Source of the DNA: Macrotis lagotis
Lineage: Eukaryota; Chordata; Mammalia; Peramelemorphia; Peramelidae
Direction of reading: 5' to 3'
DNA length: 64,000 bases
Assembly (NCBI RefSeq): GCF_037893015.1
Contig: NC_133666.1
Location: 655,986,869 to 656,050,868, forward strand
Under the pieces are notes generated by a model that did no database searches, was not told the DNA's origin, and was given only the letters and a program-made list of their open reading frames with translations. The translations under genes and the position numbers were made by a program. Below are positions 11,680 to 26,700 of the stretch, one piece after another (position 1 is the first letter of the stretch; every line of letters begins with the position of its first letter).

Positions 11680-13400
11680 CAGTAATTTTTATTTCCATCT
11701 TTATGTATAAAAGAAAAGTTAATACAAACACTTTAGTATACTGGCTAGTGTAACAGGGAGTCAGTGGAAATTTCCCTCCACTGTGAAATGCAGTTACATT
11801 ATTTTGTTCTTATTTAGAATGATGCTCTGTTCTTAAGAGGACATGTCTTCCACCTACTTACTGCTCAAGATTACCTTGTATACAATGAATTAAACAATAA
11901 CTGTAATAATAATCTTTACAATTTCAAAATCTACAGCTTGATTCCAAACTCAGATCCTTCTCCTGTCAACATGCAGAAGTAACAGCCTTTCGTGTATTTT
12001 GATTAAAAATTCCTATAAAGGAAAGAAACATCTTAAGTGCTCAAACTGAAGATGTCAGCTTATGCTTTTAAAAAAAGGAAGGTCAAAAAATTATTTTTTG
12101 TTTGTTTGTTTTTTAACAAAAGGCACTAGTAAGCTCACAAAAACATGAAGAGCAATCCTGGAGGTCAGATGCAGCCTCCATCAGATTCAGAAGAGGTCCC
12201 AGCTTGCAGGGGAGCCTCAGTTGGTGACAGAGCAGCAGTCCTCAGTTATTACAGCTTTTGTGTTCTCCTGCTTCTAAAATTGTAAAGAGATTTCTACAAA
12301 TACTTTAGACACTGAAGTTGGAGCCAGGAGAACCTGCCAGCTGAGGGAGAGAGGCAGGCTCCCGTCCTCTCGTCATGTGGCAGTACACCCTGTGGCCTCC
12401 TTTCCAGAGGCTGAGGCATATACAGGAGAACTTTGTCATGGCAATCTTCTGAGGCAGCTTTCAAGCCAAGGAACTGGTGTGGGCATTTCTTTAAGCCCAA
12501 AGAGAGGGATTACACTAACCTGGTCTATGGAAACCCTGCTGGTAAGAAGGGCCCTAAGTTATTGCTAGTGTTGTTGGTGTGACCACTTTCATTGGTTCTC
12601 ACAGGTAAAAAGCCCAGTATTTTATCTTCAAGTCGACTTTTTTAATGCTCCCAGTGAACCAAAATCATCAGCATCGCAGACACTGATGTTTACAAAAAAG
12701 AATTATAAAAGGTTTTTGTTCAGCATTCTCAATACAATTTTCTTTAAACCAGTTTGGAGTAATTTTAAGTTAGCCAGAGAAGTGTTTCTTTCCATCTTGT
12801 AAGAGAAATTCATTCAAAGCCAAAAGTTACCCAACTTTTCCTTTTTTATGAACGAAATTAAAAGTAAAAATCTAACAAAAAAGTGAAGTGAAGGAAGTTT
12901 AGGAGTTAGGGGATGGCTAACTTTAACCAAGTGCGCCGACTCCCGGACATTCAGAGATCTGTTTAGATACCTGGATGTTCTTTGTCCGGTGATCATGATC
13001 TTCATCCAACACCTAAAACTGTCTATGGGGTAAAATGGGTTTTTATATTGTTCTATTATAAAGATCCTCATTTTTATTAAGAATCACTAATTAAGACAGT
13101 CTGAATTGCCACTTCTTTACCAGAAAGGATTATTTAAAAATTTTTCTCTGAGTTAACACTTTGCTAACTCTCATAAATCAATAGTAATCTAACTGGGATA
13201 ATAAACAATATATATTTGCATTTTTAAAAAAATTGTACATTTTGTCCTCTTCAAATGAGGATTAATAAATAACCAAAATACATTCTTTTGTGTTATTTCA
13301 ACAAAACTTTCTCCCATGTGCCTCCCCACTTTTAAACAAACAATAAAAGAATAAAAGAAAAATTAAATGGGGTCTCATCATCAGAAGAAAGACTTATCTT
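11680..13400 (-). other. probable ANKLE2 3' UTR (extent uncertain)
   Basis: AT-rich sequence after the ANKLE2 stop with no transposon that I recognise. Minus-strand AATAAA motifs lie near 13073-13078, 11687, 11107 and 10335, so the UTR could be 0.3 to 3 kb long. Only the position and absence of repeats support this. Confidence 0.45.
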
Positions 13401-13602
13401 CTACAGGACAGGTGGCTCTGGAGGGTGACCTAACTTTAAAACCAAATTTGCATATACTGGGCTGTACCGTCCAGGGCTCCCCAAACTAGGTGAATATGAA
13501 GAACTGCCATATTTTCCAGGGCTGGAATATAAAGAGCTTCGAGGTGAACCCAAAGTCGAACACTGGGATTTCAGTTTTCCTTTCAATGCAGGACTTGGCC
13601 AG
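13401..13602 (-). CDS. ANKLE2: ANKLE2 exon 13 and stop
   Basis: Acceptor CCCCCCTAG|CTGGCC, stop TAG at 13403-13401; 202 nt. Encodes [13 protein letters not shown] and a Ser/Gly/Tyr-rich tail with [11 protein letters not shown], which human shares. The terminal residues GHPPEPPVL differ from human. Confidence 0.94.
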
Positions 13603-16600
13603 CTAGGGGGGGACAAAAAGGGAAAAACATATTAGTACTATGTTTTGTAATTTCTAATAATGCAATAATCCTCTAATTAGAATACTCAATGCAATTTCAA
13701 ACACTGCAATTAAAAGTTAGACCCTAGATTTTATGCAAATCTCATTATTCAAACAGACAACTACAGAGGATAACACCCCAAGTTCTTACAGTAAATTTAT
13801 ACTATTACCTTTGCCTTTCCAAAGCAGAAAAGGACTGAACAGTATTCTTCCATTTGTTAATAGCAGGATATTTCTGAGGGTCAATATCAACACGCTCTAT
13901 AGCTGCCAAAACATCCCGGTCCAATTTGGTTGGTTCTTCCCTAGAATACAAAATAAATTGAATGGACAAAACAATAAAGTCATTCCTCAAAATCTCTCAT
14001 TTTTTTCCTAACTAGATTAACTATAAGTACTAGACCTGACATTTTTTTTACTCAAGAATCAGTATACATACAGTTGGATTGTTTATATGCTAAAAACTTC
14101 ATCCCATGAGATTCTCATTTCAAGGCTACTGGAGGCCAAAAGTCTTGTCTGTAAAGAGGCAGTAGCAAAGCTAATTTGATCTCAATGAGAGATGACCAAA
14201 CTGGCCAAGAGTATTGGCAGGTGAATATTTTCCTTCAAAAGTCACATGTTGCTCTCTGGTCATAATCTATGCTATTCTGATTTTTAGTGTGATTCTTAAA
14301 TGCAATTTTATATAAACCCCAGACACTTTACAAAAGTGTAAGCTCAATGGGTGATTAAGAAAAACTTTTGCCTTTCCCTTCACATATGCAATTTTTAGGA
14401 AAAGCTTAAAAATTGTACCTGTGCTTCCTTTCCTGGCTACCACACAAGAGCATATTATAAAGTATAAATCAACAGGAAGAAAGATTTGTTCACTAAAGTG
14501 TACTAATGTACTCCTAATGACAGAAAATACATTTTCCAATTTAACTTAAATGAATAATTTTTTTTTTAGGTTTTTGCAAGGCAATAGGGTTAAGTGACTT
14601 GCCCAAGGTCACAAAGCTAGGTAATTAGTAAGTGTATGAGGCTGGGTTTGAACTAAGGTCCTCCTGACTGGAGGGCTGGTGCTTTATTCACTGTGCCACC
14701 AGCTGCCCCTTAAATGAATAATACTTAAAATAATTCAGCAGAAAATCAATTTATCACTAAGGTAAGTAAAAAAACAACTAAGTTAAGTCTTTAAATAACC
14801 AGAAAGGACTTTGGCAAAGGGACTGAGTGGATGTGCTAAGCAGTTAAAATTCTTACCCTTGAAGAAAGAATCTCTTGGCTCTTTCATTTGGAGGTGAAAT
14901 GTTGGAATACAGCCTTGGAGAAGGAGGCTCTGAAGATAAGAGAGAAGAACCAGGTTGCATTTGAGCCTGGCCACAAATCGGTGACCCTCCATCAGGAGCA
15001 CTAGAATCCAAAAGCAATCTATCGATTTGAGGCAACATTCCTTTTCCTGTCCTTACTTTGCCATTTCCAGACTTGCCAGCTGTAGTAGTGTCTTCTTCTA
15101 ACAAGTAATTCTCCTTTACCTGATTTGCACAGATCTTATCTACATGGTCTCTGGAAATTTTGATTTGATTCATTCCTGAAGTCAGAATTCTCTCATCATC
15201 AGTTTTTGCTATAACTTGGTTTGTTTTCTCAAAAAACCTATTTCCTTGGTCTTGTAAGGTTAGTTTGTCAAATTCTGTCATTAAATTGGAGACAGGTAAA
15301 AGAAAACACTCCTCTCCACTCGGAGACTTCTGTTTTTCCCTGCTTATGATCCTGTCTTTAGTAACAGGACTACAAAACCCATTTATGTCGGGAGAACTCT
15401 CCTCATAGTGTCTACCAGGTAGGTGTGATGTGTCTATTACTTTTGCTGTGTGTTCCATGGAAAGAATATCACATGGTGAGTCTCCGAAAGCACCAATGGT
15501 AGGTTCTTGGGAAACAAGGGGCTGGCAGTTATTCCGTGCTGCATTTTGTCTGTTTTTAATTTCTTCTAGGCTCATGTCATCTTCCTCATCTAGAAATGCT
15601 CCCACAGAGATGGAGTTGCTGCATTTTTTGCTCCTGCCTGTATAAGGTAAATATATGAATAATGAACATTCATTAGATATAATTTCCATTAATGAGTTCC
15701 ACCATATAAGCTAAGCGATAAATAAATAATTTTAATTTCAGTCATTTGCTTTCCTAACTACACACTTTTGGCAATTTAAAATGCCTGAAGATAAAAATGA
15801 AAATAGATTTTGGTTAAAAGGCAATCAACACAAATTAAGTCTATAGTTGATACACATTTTCATTTGGAACACTTTGCTAGAAATACAACATGTCCAATTG
15901 TAGAAAGTATATTGTGAACCTTAGGTTCTTTCTAAGCTGTCAGTCAACAATAATAAACATTCTACCAAGTTATGTCAAAATTCCAGTGTCTCAATTTTCA
16001 GGTTATTTCTCCAAAATTGACATGTATATGTGTATACACATACACGATGGGTGAAGAAGTGGATGGGAAATTTCTGTTCTTTGAATTTGTTCATTACATA
16101 TTTTTTACAATTCTCTATCAGCATAAAAAAATAAATGCCTTTAGAGCACGGAGTCATAATTCTAGACATTTAGTACTTTTTAAATCTCTATGACTTTTAA
16201 TTAAAAATATGCTTTATTAATTGCACTTTCATGTCATTACTTTATTTGGTTTGGTTTTTAAACATAGACAACATTTTGTTACAAGGTTAAGTACAATTTT
16301 ATTATAATGAATCTAGGACCAGAAATCCCAGTCTGGGATGCTCTGACTTTCTCAAGTGGGGATATCAATCAGCAGGTGAAAAAGAAATCTTCTGAAAACA
16401 GGAGACAAACTTTTTAGCTCTGTGTAGACAAAATTGGGAAAAGGAAGAGGAAAAAGCAAGGATGCTGGCATGAAGGAAAGAGGGATGGTGACAGGAGAGG
16501 TATATATTATCAGGCGAGGGGATTATCTCAGTAATATGGGCAACCTGCTCCTATGGGAGAGGAAAGAAATGAGATGTTTCATGCAAATATCTTTATTCAT

Positions 16601-17758
16601 TCACTTCTTCCTCTAAGTTTCTGGTTGTGATCTAATTTAGATCAATAGATATTTGATCTATTTGGTGTGGGGGGAAATATGAAAGGGGAAACAACAAACT
16701 GAGAGTAGGATTTGAATACAGCCAAAAAACAAAACTGGTTGTGTTCCTAAATATGAAACTTGAAGCATACTTAGAAGAGCCATAGAATCAATCTTTGATG
16801 GTAGCATAGAAATTGTCAAGACTCTCCATGCTCCTGGAAGTCTGACTCTTTTCTGTAATACTTCACACAAGGGGTTGGTCAAGATGATTGTCTTCCAAAG
16901 GCTGAAGGATATATCTCCCAAAGACAGAACAAAGATCTCTGGCTGCAAGTTACCAAGGGAAATTGTGACTCTCTATGGCATCTCATGAGATGAGGAGGGG
17001 TCTGGCCACAAGAAATGTCTAAGAGGAGACTGCATGACAATCAGGAATATCACAGAAGGGATTCCTGCATAAAATAACTAGACCACTTCTGCTCGATTTC
17101 AACAAATTACACCTGGGTACAAAGTATGGAGCCTGAACATGGGCAAAGGACAAACTAGCAAATGTGCAAAAACACAAAATGGTTAACATATATAGAAAAG
17201 GAAAAACTACCTGCCAAGCACATCCCTGACAGGCCCTGACTATCTCATAAAGGTGCACCAGAATTACAAAGGAACCCAAGCTGAACTTTTCAAGAGCAGG
17301 TATAAAAGGAGGCCAAAAATGACTAGTAGAGATCAAAATGGCAAAGACATGGCATGTTTAACTTATTAAAGGTATCAGATTTAGTAGTTTTAAGACCTGG
17401 ATTGCAATTTAATTTTTTCCCTTTTTACAGTACCCACATCTAAATATCTGTTTCTTACCAGAGGTAGAATAAGCTTTAGGTCTGTTATAGATCTCATTTT
17501 CTCCTGTTTCTTGTTGACCTTTTTTGCTCATTTCAAGTTGACCAAGGTACTCTTCTAGTTTTCGAAGGCCTTCCTGGGAAGACAGATCCACAAAAGAGTC
17601 CAAAAATTCCCAGTACTCAACCCATGGAAATTCCAGCTCATGGGCTAACTCCCTGAAAAAAAAAACAAGAAAACACACATGGAAAAAGTTTTTAAAAAAT
17701 TAATGTGAGAAGAGAAGCATACAATTACTGTACAAAAAACCTGAAATATCACCCCCTC

Positions 17759-17790
<32 letters not shown>

Positions 17791-20700
17791 GTTATAGAAA
17801 GCAATGTTTGGCTACTACTTTCCCTATTTATATAATCATTTAAAAAAAAGACTATTTTCATTCTAAGTTTGGAAAATGAAAATTTGAATCTTTCCTTGAG
17901 TACTTTTCACAACCACATGTAAATAAATTGTCATATCACTCTAAATCATTTATCTTTGGTCCCTTAGAAAAAACTTGCCTTGGTAATAAGACTGTCAATC
18001 CAATCTAATAATCAAACTCCATTATTGTTCCTATTCCAAAAATAAACTACTTCAGTAGAACTTTATTTTTCAAATAGTAGGAGTTGAAACTTCATTTTTT
18101 TTTTTTTTTTTACACTTTCAGGGCAATCAACCAGTTCCAACTATTTGTATTTCAAATATATGAGCCTACTGAAAAACACTGCCTCTCTGATAACTCAACA
18201 GTCATCAACTCCCTGAGGGGAGCTTGGGTTCCAGAAAGCCCTGCCAGTAGAGGACAAAATGGATCATTCCACCAGGTTAGAAAGATTTCAGGTCTGATTC
18301 AACAACTGTCTGAGGCCCAGTCTAGCTGAGCCCAGGAAGGCGCTCTGCTGAAGACTGCTCCCCCGAGGGATTAACTTCTGTCTGAAGAACCTGACTGAAA
18401 CTAAGTCCAGTAAGGTCAAGAAGGATAAGAACTGAAAAAGGGTCATTCATTTAGCAATTGACAACTGTTTTATTAAAATAAGAGAAATACATTTTTCTGA
18501 ATACTCAAAAGTGCAAAACCAAAAAAATTTTCATGAGATACTTGATTATATCAACTGGCAATGCTCATGATGACAAGCAAAGATCAGTGTAAACATAATT
18601 ATACCTTAGTGCCAACATTCATTGTCAAGTATAAAGGAAGGAAAAATTTCTATGAGGTGACTTTATTGCAAAAAGAAGACAGAAAAAACCATAGGCAAAA
18701 TGTATTTCAAGATCAAGATATCAAATTTCTTCAAGAGGAAAATAAGAGGTGAATACTGAAGTATATAATAAAAATGTAACTGATTACATTTTAATAGAAA
18801 AAATGGCCTCATTGAATAGTCAATTTTCTATGAGCAATGAGACTATATCAAAGCAAATTTAAGAATAAAAGAAATTCCATAGAACAGCTTAATCACTAGA
18901 AAATAGTCATTATAAAGAAAAAGCAGAACTAGATCTAATTAAAAGGGATAAGAATGGAGAAAGACATTGAAAGTTAAGGTTAGGAGCAGCTAGGTGGTGC
19001 TAGAGCACCGGCCCTGGAGTCAGGAGTACACCCGAATTCAAAACTGACCTCAAACATTTAATAATTACCTAGCTGTGTGCCCTTGGGGCAAGCTACTTAA
19101 CCCACTGCCTTGCAAAAAAAAAAAAAAGTTAAGGCTAACTTCCAGAGAAAGAATTATGGACTTTGAACAAAGACCAAAGACTTCAATTTAGGGGAAAAAA
19201 ACCCACCATTATTTATTATGTAATTTTACTATCTCACACTTTATTTTTCTTCCTTAAGGATATGATTTCTCTGTCATCACATTCAATTGAGATCAATGTA
19301 GAACATGGAACCAATCAATGTAAAGACTAACAGAAAGTCTTCTGTGGGGGTTGGGGGAGGGAAGTAAGAAAGGGGGAAAAATTGTAAAACTAAAAATAAA
19401 TAAAATCTTTCTAAAAAAAATTAAAAAAAGGAAAGTTAAAGATACCTAATAGATGTGTTTGTAAAATTTTGTGAAATATTTTTTTCCCTCATGTTTTTAT
19501 CCCTCACTTCTTTCACAACAGGTCTACTATGTAAATATGTAAACACAATTGTACATGTACAGCCTATATCAAAATGTTTGCTGCCCCATGGGAAGGAGGG
19601 AAAGAAGAGTGGTAGAAATATGTGGAACTCAAAAGCTGGCAAAAGGGTGAATGTTGAAAGCTATCTTTGCATGTAAATGGAAAGTCAAAAAAATATTCCA
19701 AGAAAATAGTCCTTAAAAACAAGAGACCAGGGGGAGGATAGGTGGCGCAGTGGATTGAACACTGGCCTCAGAGTCAGGAGTGCCTGAGTTCACATCCAGC
19801 CTCAGACACTTAATAATGACCTAGCTGTGTGGCCTTGGGCAAGCCACTTAACCCCATTGCCTTGCAAAAACTAAAAAAAAACCAAAAAAACCCACAAAAA
19901 AAAAAAAACAAGAGACCAAAAATCATTCCCAAATAGATAAGTGATCAGAGAACATGAACAAACAGTTCTCAAAAAAAAAAAAACCCGTGAACTACAATTA
20001 TAGGAAACTATCTTACAAATCTAAAAATAAGAGAAATGCAAAAACAAAATAATCTTGAGATTCTGTCTCATATCCTGCAAACTAGCAAAGAGATGGGAAT
20101 AATTGATACTGGATGGGCTCTGGGAAGATAGCACACTGGTGAAGCTGTGAAACCATACACAGAAAACCATTTTCGAAAGCAAACTGGAATTATAGAAATA
20201 AAGTGACTTAAATGCCTGACCTTCTGACCCAGAGATTTTACTACTAGATTTATATCATCAAGGAAGCCATTGATAATAAGAAAGTCTCCATAGCCTCCAA
20301 AATATTTTTAGTAGCACTTTTTTTTTTGCAAGGAAAAGGGAAAGAACAAAAAAATCAAAAGTAAATGCAAAATTACAAAGAATTAGCAAGGCCTGACAAA
20401 AGAGATATAAGATATGTAGATAGCTTTGCAGAGATGGGAGGTCCATGTGTCTAGACTATTACATGTATTTTCAGACATGGGTAAATGAGCTGATTTTTTA
20501 AGTATTTGATTATTTTTAAAAAAGTTTTCTACTTAAGGGGCTAGGAAGATAGGTTAATAGATAGTGCTAGACAGGGAAAAAAGCCATCATTTTTTTAAAT
20601 ACCCAGAACAAAAATGTGCAGGAGGAGATACAGAGAATTTCTAAGAGCTTTCTATATGCGAGACCCTAGGCTGAGTACTGAGAATACAAGCAGCAAAGTC

Positions 20701-23700
20701 AGGCAGACCCTGTTCCTAAGGAGTTCACACTCTAATGGGGGAGATACCACATGGGAATTGGAAGTTTCAGCTGCAAGGCAGGGGGAAGAGATAGTCTACA
20801 GGGCATGGCAGTAAAGCCAGTGGAAATTTGCCTTTTAATATCATTCCCAGTGATAATATGATATCAAAGTTCTAAACCCTCTGACATGGGTCCTGGCCCT
20901 GGCTCATATCATCCTAAAGCTTGGGCTTCGGGACCCCCTCATATCTTCTTGTCTCTTCCACGGGGGGTCTGGCTGCTTCAACAAGGAAGGCCTCAGTGCC
21001 AGGGCAGGCCTTGAACAAGAGTGGGAGCACTGCTTCCCTCTTCATCCTTAAGAGGCTGAACTGAAAGCAGGCCCCTATTGGGGGCAGTTAGACCAATAGC
21101 TAGTTTTTGCTAACTTTTAAAATTTAATATATATTTCTTTTTTTAGAACCTACATATGACATGACAATCATCTTTCTCATTTTTTTCTATATACTGAAAT
21201 GTCCATGCTTATTAATGACAAGTTCAAATTAAAAAAGAAACATCAAATCTTAAAAAAATCACCTGTGGTACCCAAAAGTGACTGCAGTACTTAATGAAAC
21301 ACTACTCAGTCTAAACAAAAAGGAGGTGGCAGTGATACAGCAAATAGGAACAATACAGCAAAAAAGGAAGAATCTCATTCCAAGTAATACGGGGTGGGGG
21401 GGCACTCCTAAGATAGGAAAAGAACTAGAGGTAGATCTCTAGCACATTAAGTGGATCCTCTATGCTGGAATTAGGAAAAGTCAGGAGTGATGCTCAGCAC
21501 TAATAGACAACAAATTACACTACTCAAATCATGGTTTACATCCCCAAATAAATGTACTTATTCTATCAGGAACAGCTCAAGAATAGCAAGATAGTTTTGC
21601 TGTAATATGAGTCCAATGAAATCTAAAAACAAAAATTTTAACATATTCCTAGGGCCTCTTAACTGCCATCAAGGGCAGCCAGGTGGCAGCATATGTAGAG
21701 AGTGCCAGGCCTAGATTCTTCCTAGTTCCAATCTGTGTGACCTTGAACAAGTCACTTAACCCTGTTTGCCTCAATTTCATCATCTGTAAAATGAGCTGGA
21801 GAGAAGGAAATGACAAACCAGTCCAGTATCTTAGTCAAAAACCTCAAATAGGTTCATAGTCAGAGATAATAATAATGATAATGTTTGTCCTTCATTCCCA
21901 AACAATACCACAACATCAGAGTAGTGAGGTCATGACAAGTATAGGAATTAGATTTGAGTGAGGAGGGGCTCTTCCAAGTCACCAGCCTCACTTTTTCCTC
22001 CAGAATCAATCTGGGTCCAATGGCCACATAGCAATCAGAACGCTGGAGGTGGCCCTGAATGTGAGGCAAACAGGGTTAAGTGACATGCCCAAGGTCACCC
22101 AGCTAGTAAATGTCTGAGGCTGGATTTGAATTCCCGTTATGACTCCAAAGCCAATGCTCTATCCACTGTGTCAATTAGTTGCCCTTACAGTTAGACATAA
22201 CTGAATAACAACAACAAAAAACTTCCTGCATTATTATGCAGCTATAAAGGGGGGCGGGGAAAGAAACTGAAAATTTTTATCACAGTATAAAAAGCAAAAT
22301 TCTTCATATTGACCAATTGTATTAAACTACATAATTTTGCTAAAATAAAAAAAATGTTACAATTTATTAATCAACATTACTGCTCAATATTCCCATTTAA
22401 TCATTTTTAGCATAGTACCCTGGTTACCTTCCTACTCTTTCAACACCTCTTTCTGGATCAGATTTCCTGACATTATGAAAGAAGTCAGCTCTCTCTCGAG
22501 GTGGAGTCTTCCAAAGTCTGCGAAAGTCTTCTGCCTAAGAAAAAACCAAACATTAGGACAAACTTTATTTGTTGTTTACTAAGCTATTACAAGTTCAGTT
22601 ATGGTATGGTAAAAATTCCAGGCTTCAAACATGTATAAAATTAGTTCTCTTAGCCAGAGACAAGATTCATTTTCACAAAGGCACTTGTCCTGAAGAACAG
22701 CTACCAATTATGACCTGGGGAGGGGCTCTTTCTGAATTATTAACCTCACTCTTGACCTTGATTAGTCAACATTATTATCTAGTCATGATTCAAATACAGT
22801 TTCCTAAGTATCCCTCTGCCCTAAGAAAAAGAAATACACAAAGTGATTTATTCTGAGAGGAACAAGCAAAATATTTAGATGGTTCAATATCATTCTTCTA
22901 ATAGCTGCTTAAATAGAGGGATGAGGCCATTACTTTTATTCACAATCTGGAAAATTTTAGAGCTTTCCAACAGGATCAGGATCTCCCCAACTGGATACAG
23001 AACTAGTAACTCAATTATCAAAATACATGCTTGGTCTATAGGAGCAAAACTCTTCTATGATCACCTACCTTGGATTGGCTTAATGGCCCTGCAAAAGCTC
23101 TTACACTAAATACTGGATCTTTTGGGCTATTCCCAAATCGGGGTGTTGATATGTGAGGGCGCCCTTCTGCCTGATCTGGAGACCATATATCACCAATCAC
23201 AGGAGAGGAATTGTCTTCTGCTCTCAAGAGTGGCACATAAAAATGGCCTGATGAAAAAAAAAAAGTTTTATTTTCACTTAAAATTCAGATTAAAATGTTA
23301 CACTACTTTTCTGATTAGTTCAAGCTATCACATTTGAGTATACTGATAAGCAATGAATATACTCTTAACACATCTTTCCATAACAAAACATTGCTTATTT
23401 CAAAATATTTCCATGATGCCTCATGACTAATGAAAAAGCATTTACAAAGATAATTAAAACTATATTTGTCTTTCCCTTTCAATTGCAGTCTTTTTGTATT
23501 TGTATCTTCCCTCATAATTAGCATGAGTCCCTAGGTCTAGGTACTTTGTTCCCTTCCCCCAATATCTGGTCCTACTAGACTAAGATATGAACCCTATAAA
23601 AACCCACTAGATTTGACTGGTATAGGGAAGAGCATGTCCTATTCCCCCGGGGCCCCAGAAGGGACCCAACTTGGCCTGGAAGCCCAGGAGACCTATTGCC

Positions 23701-26700
23701 ATTCATTTTTCTGTTTGCTTTCATTTTGTATCTCCTTTCAACAAGCTGGTTTGTTTTACGATACTGAGATGGAAACTTCCCTATTTTAGACTCCAGTTAT
23801 TCTAAACAACCTCCTAAGTCTGAGTCAGGACATTTGCTGGGTGAGAGCACATATGGGACAAAGGCTGCCCAGGTATCATCTAAAGAATAGGCAGCACAAG
23901 AAGTCACTGGAGAAAAACCAGAGTTCCTATTAAGGCATGAGGAATACAAAACAATCTCTTTTTAAAAAATATATATATTTTTATTTACACATTACTAAAA
24001 TAATCTTGTAAGAATAAACATAATGCCCTCCCCCCAAAATAGAAAACCTCACAAGAACTAAAGTGAGAGAGAGAAAAAAATGTGCTTCAGTCTGTGTTCC
24101 AATACTCTGTCGCTGGGGTAGATCGCATTCTTTATCATCTAGGGCAGCTAGTTGGTGTAGTGGATAGAGCACCGGCCCTGGAGTCAGGACAACCAGAGTT
24201 CAAATCTGGTCTCAGACACTTATTACCTAGCTGTGTGACTTTGGGCAAGCCACTTAACCCCAGTGCCTTTCAAAAACAAACAAAAAAACCCATTCTAAGT
24301 CCTTCAGAAAAGTTACTTCCATATTTTTCCACAGTCGCTGTATGCTGATTGTAATTGTCTCTATCCATTCTTCCCAACTACCCTTTATTATATTTTCTAT
24401 CTCCTTTCACAGTCCTTCTTCAAAAGTGTGCTGTGGGGCAGCCAAGTGGCATAGCAGATAAAACACTGGCCCTGGGTCTAGGAGACCCCAAGCTCACATG
24501 TCACCTTAGAGACCCAGCAACCACCTGTAGTCCCAGACAGGCCACCTTGCAAAAAGTAAAAGAGAAAATGTGTTATATCTGACTATCCTCTCCCATGATC
24601 TACCCTCTCCTCTATCACCTACACCCCCTCTCCCCTCCCCCATCCCCTTTCTCTCTATACCCTATTAAGTATGTGTTTTTGTTTGCTCTCTGACTCCGAC
24701 TCTTGACTCCAGGGCCAGTGCTCTATCCATGCCACCTAGCTGCCACTGAGCCATTTCTGATAATGAAGGCTCCCTTATTCTCCCTCATGTCACCCCTTCC
24801 ATACCATTGTAAAAGCTATTTCTTGACTCTTTTACATAACTCTATCATTCTACCTAGTCATTTCCTTTTCACCCATTGACTCTTTTACTATATATAATAT
24901 CTTCATATTCAGTTCCCTCCCATGCCTTGTCTATATGTACTCTAACTGCTCTAATAAATGAGGTTTTTATGAATATATTATCAATATCTTCTTCCCATGA
25001 GGGAATACATACAGTTCATTTTCATTAAATCCCTCATAATTTACCCTTCTCATCCACTCTCTAGGTTTCACCTGAGTCCTGTACTTGAAGATCAAATTTT
25101 CTGTTCAGCTCTGGTCACCAGGAACATTTGAAACTCCCCCCATCTCAATGAAAGTCCATCTTTTCCCCTGGAAGACGATGTTCAGTTTTGCTGGGTAGTG
25201 GATCCTCAGTTGCACTTCAAGCTCTTTTGAGTTCTGGAACATCATATTCCAAACTCTAGGAGCCCTTAATGTGGATCCTGCTAAGTCCTGTGTAATCCTG
25301 ACTGTAGCTCCATTATTTGTGAACTGTTTTGTTCTGGCTGCTTGTAGTATTTTCTCTTTGACTTGGGAGTTCTGTAATTTGGCTATATTGGGTGTTATAT
25401 TTTTGGGATCTCTTTCAGGAGATCACTGGTGGATTCTCTCAATTTCTATTTTACCCTCTGCTTCTAAGGGTAGAAATTCTTTAAAAATGAAGTCTAGGGG
25501 TGTCTAGGTGGCGAAAAGTTGGTTAAAGAACAAAAACAAAGCCTACACAAACCTTCTTTAAGATTGTTATGGGGATGGCTGGGTGACGCAGTGGATAGAG
25601 CACTGGCCCTGGAGTCAGGAAGAAGTACCTGAGTTCAAATCTGGCCTTAGATACTTAATAATTACCTAGCTGTGTGGCCTTGCAAAAACCTAAAAAAAAA
25701 AAAAAAAAAAAAAAAATGAAGTCTAGCTACCTTCTGTGGGGGCAGGGGGAGGGAAGCAAGGATAGGGGAAAAATTGTAAAACTCAAAATAAAATCTTTCT
25801 TAAAAAAAAAATGAAGTCTAGGCTCTTTTCCTCATCATGACTTTCAGGTAGCCCAATTAAATTTTTAAATTGTCTCTCTGGATCTGTTTTCAGGTGTTTT
25901 TTTCAATGAGATATTTCACATTTTCTACTAGTTTTTCATTTTTGGGTACTGTATTATTGTTTAATTCTTCACAAAGTCATCAGCTTTCTTCAGCTCTATT
26001 CTACATCTGAAGGAGTTGTTTTCTTCAGAGAGCTTTCTTATTTCCTTTTCCATCTGGCCAATTTGGCCTTTTTTTTGAGCTTTCCCATAGTTTGAGCCCA
26101 ACTCCTATTTCTCTTGGAGGTTTTGGATACAGAAGCTTGGACTTTCTCATCTTCTGAGTATATGTTTGATCTTCCATGGGACCAAAGTAATTATCTATGG
26201 TCAAGTTCCTTTTCTCTTTACTCATTTCCCCTGCCTGTGCCCTGGTTTTAGGGTCTTCCCGAGTTTTTCAGTGTTATTGGGACACCCCTACAAGGACCTC
26301 AGCTCCTTCATGGTTTTGCAACAGGCTCTGACTGCCCTCCTGGCCTGTCCTCTACTCTGTGGATGACGCCAAGCACACCTCTGCTGCCTCGGAGCTATGA
26401 GGAACACTTAACAATCTTCCCCCACCTCCTTATCTTCCATGGACTAAGCACTCTGGGAGCAGCTGCCGGCAGCTCCCTGCTGGGAAGCTCTGTGGGCCCG
26501 CTTCCATTTTCTGGGATCTGGGCTGCGCTGACCTGGGCTTTGTGCTTGCTCTGGCAAAGGTTTCCCCACTGATCTTCCAAATTATGTTTGGTGTTCCCTG
26601 GGTTGGCACGACAGGAAACTCTTTCAGCTCCCAGGACCCCAGGTGCCCTGCAGACTATTCCCAGAAGGCTGGGGCTCCTTTGTTCCAGTGTGGAGATGCC

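Noticed and set aside
14853-15689. 278-codon minus-strand frame as a separate gene
   Set aside because: It is ANKLE2 exon 11 plus intronic extension at both ends.
17759-17789. CRISPR-like or regulatory repeat
   Set aside because: Plain dinucleotide microsatellite; no CRISPR array or other prokaryotic feature exists in this window.
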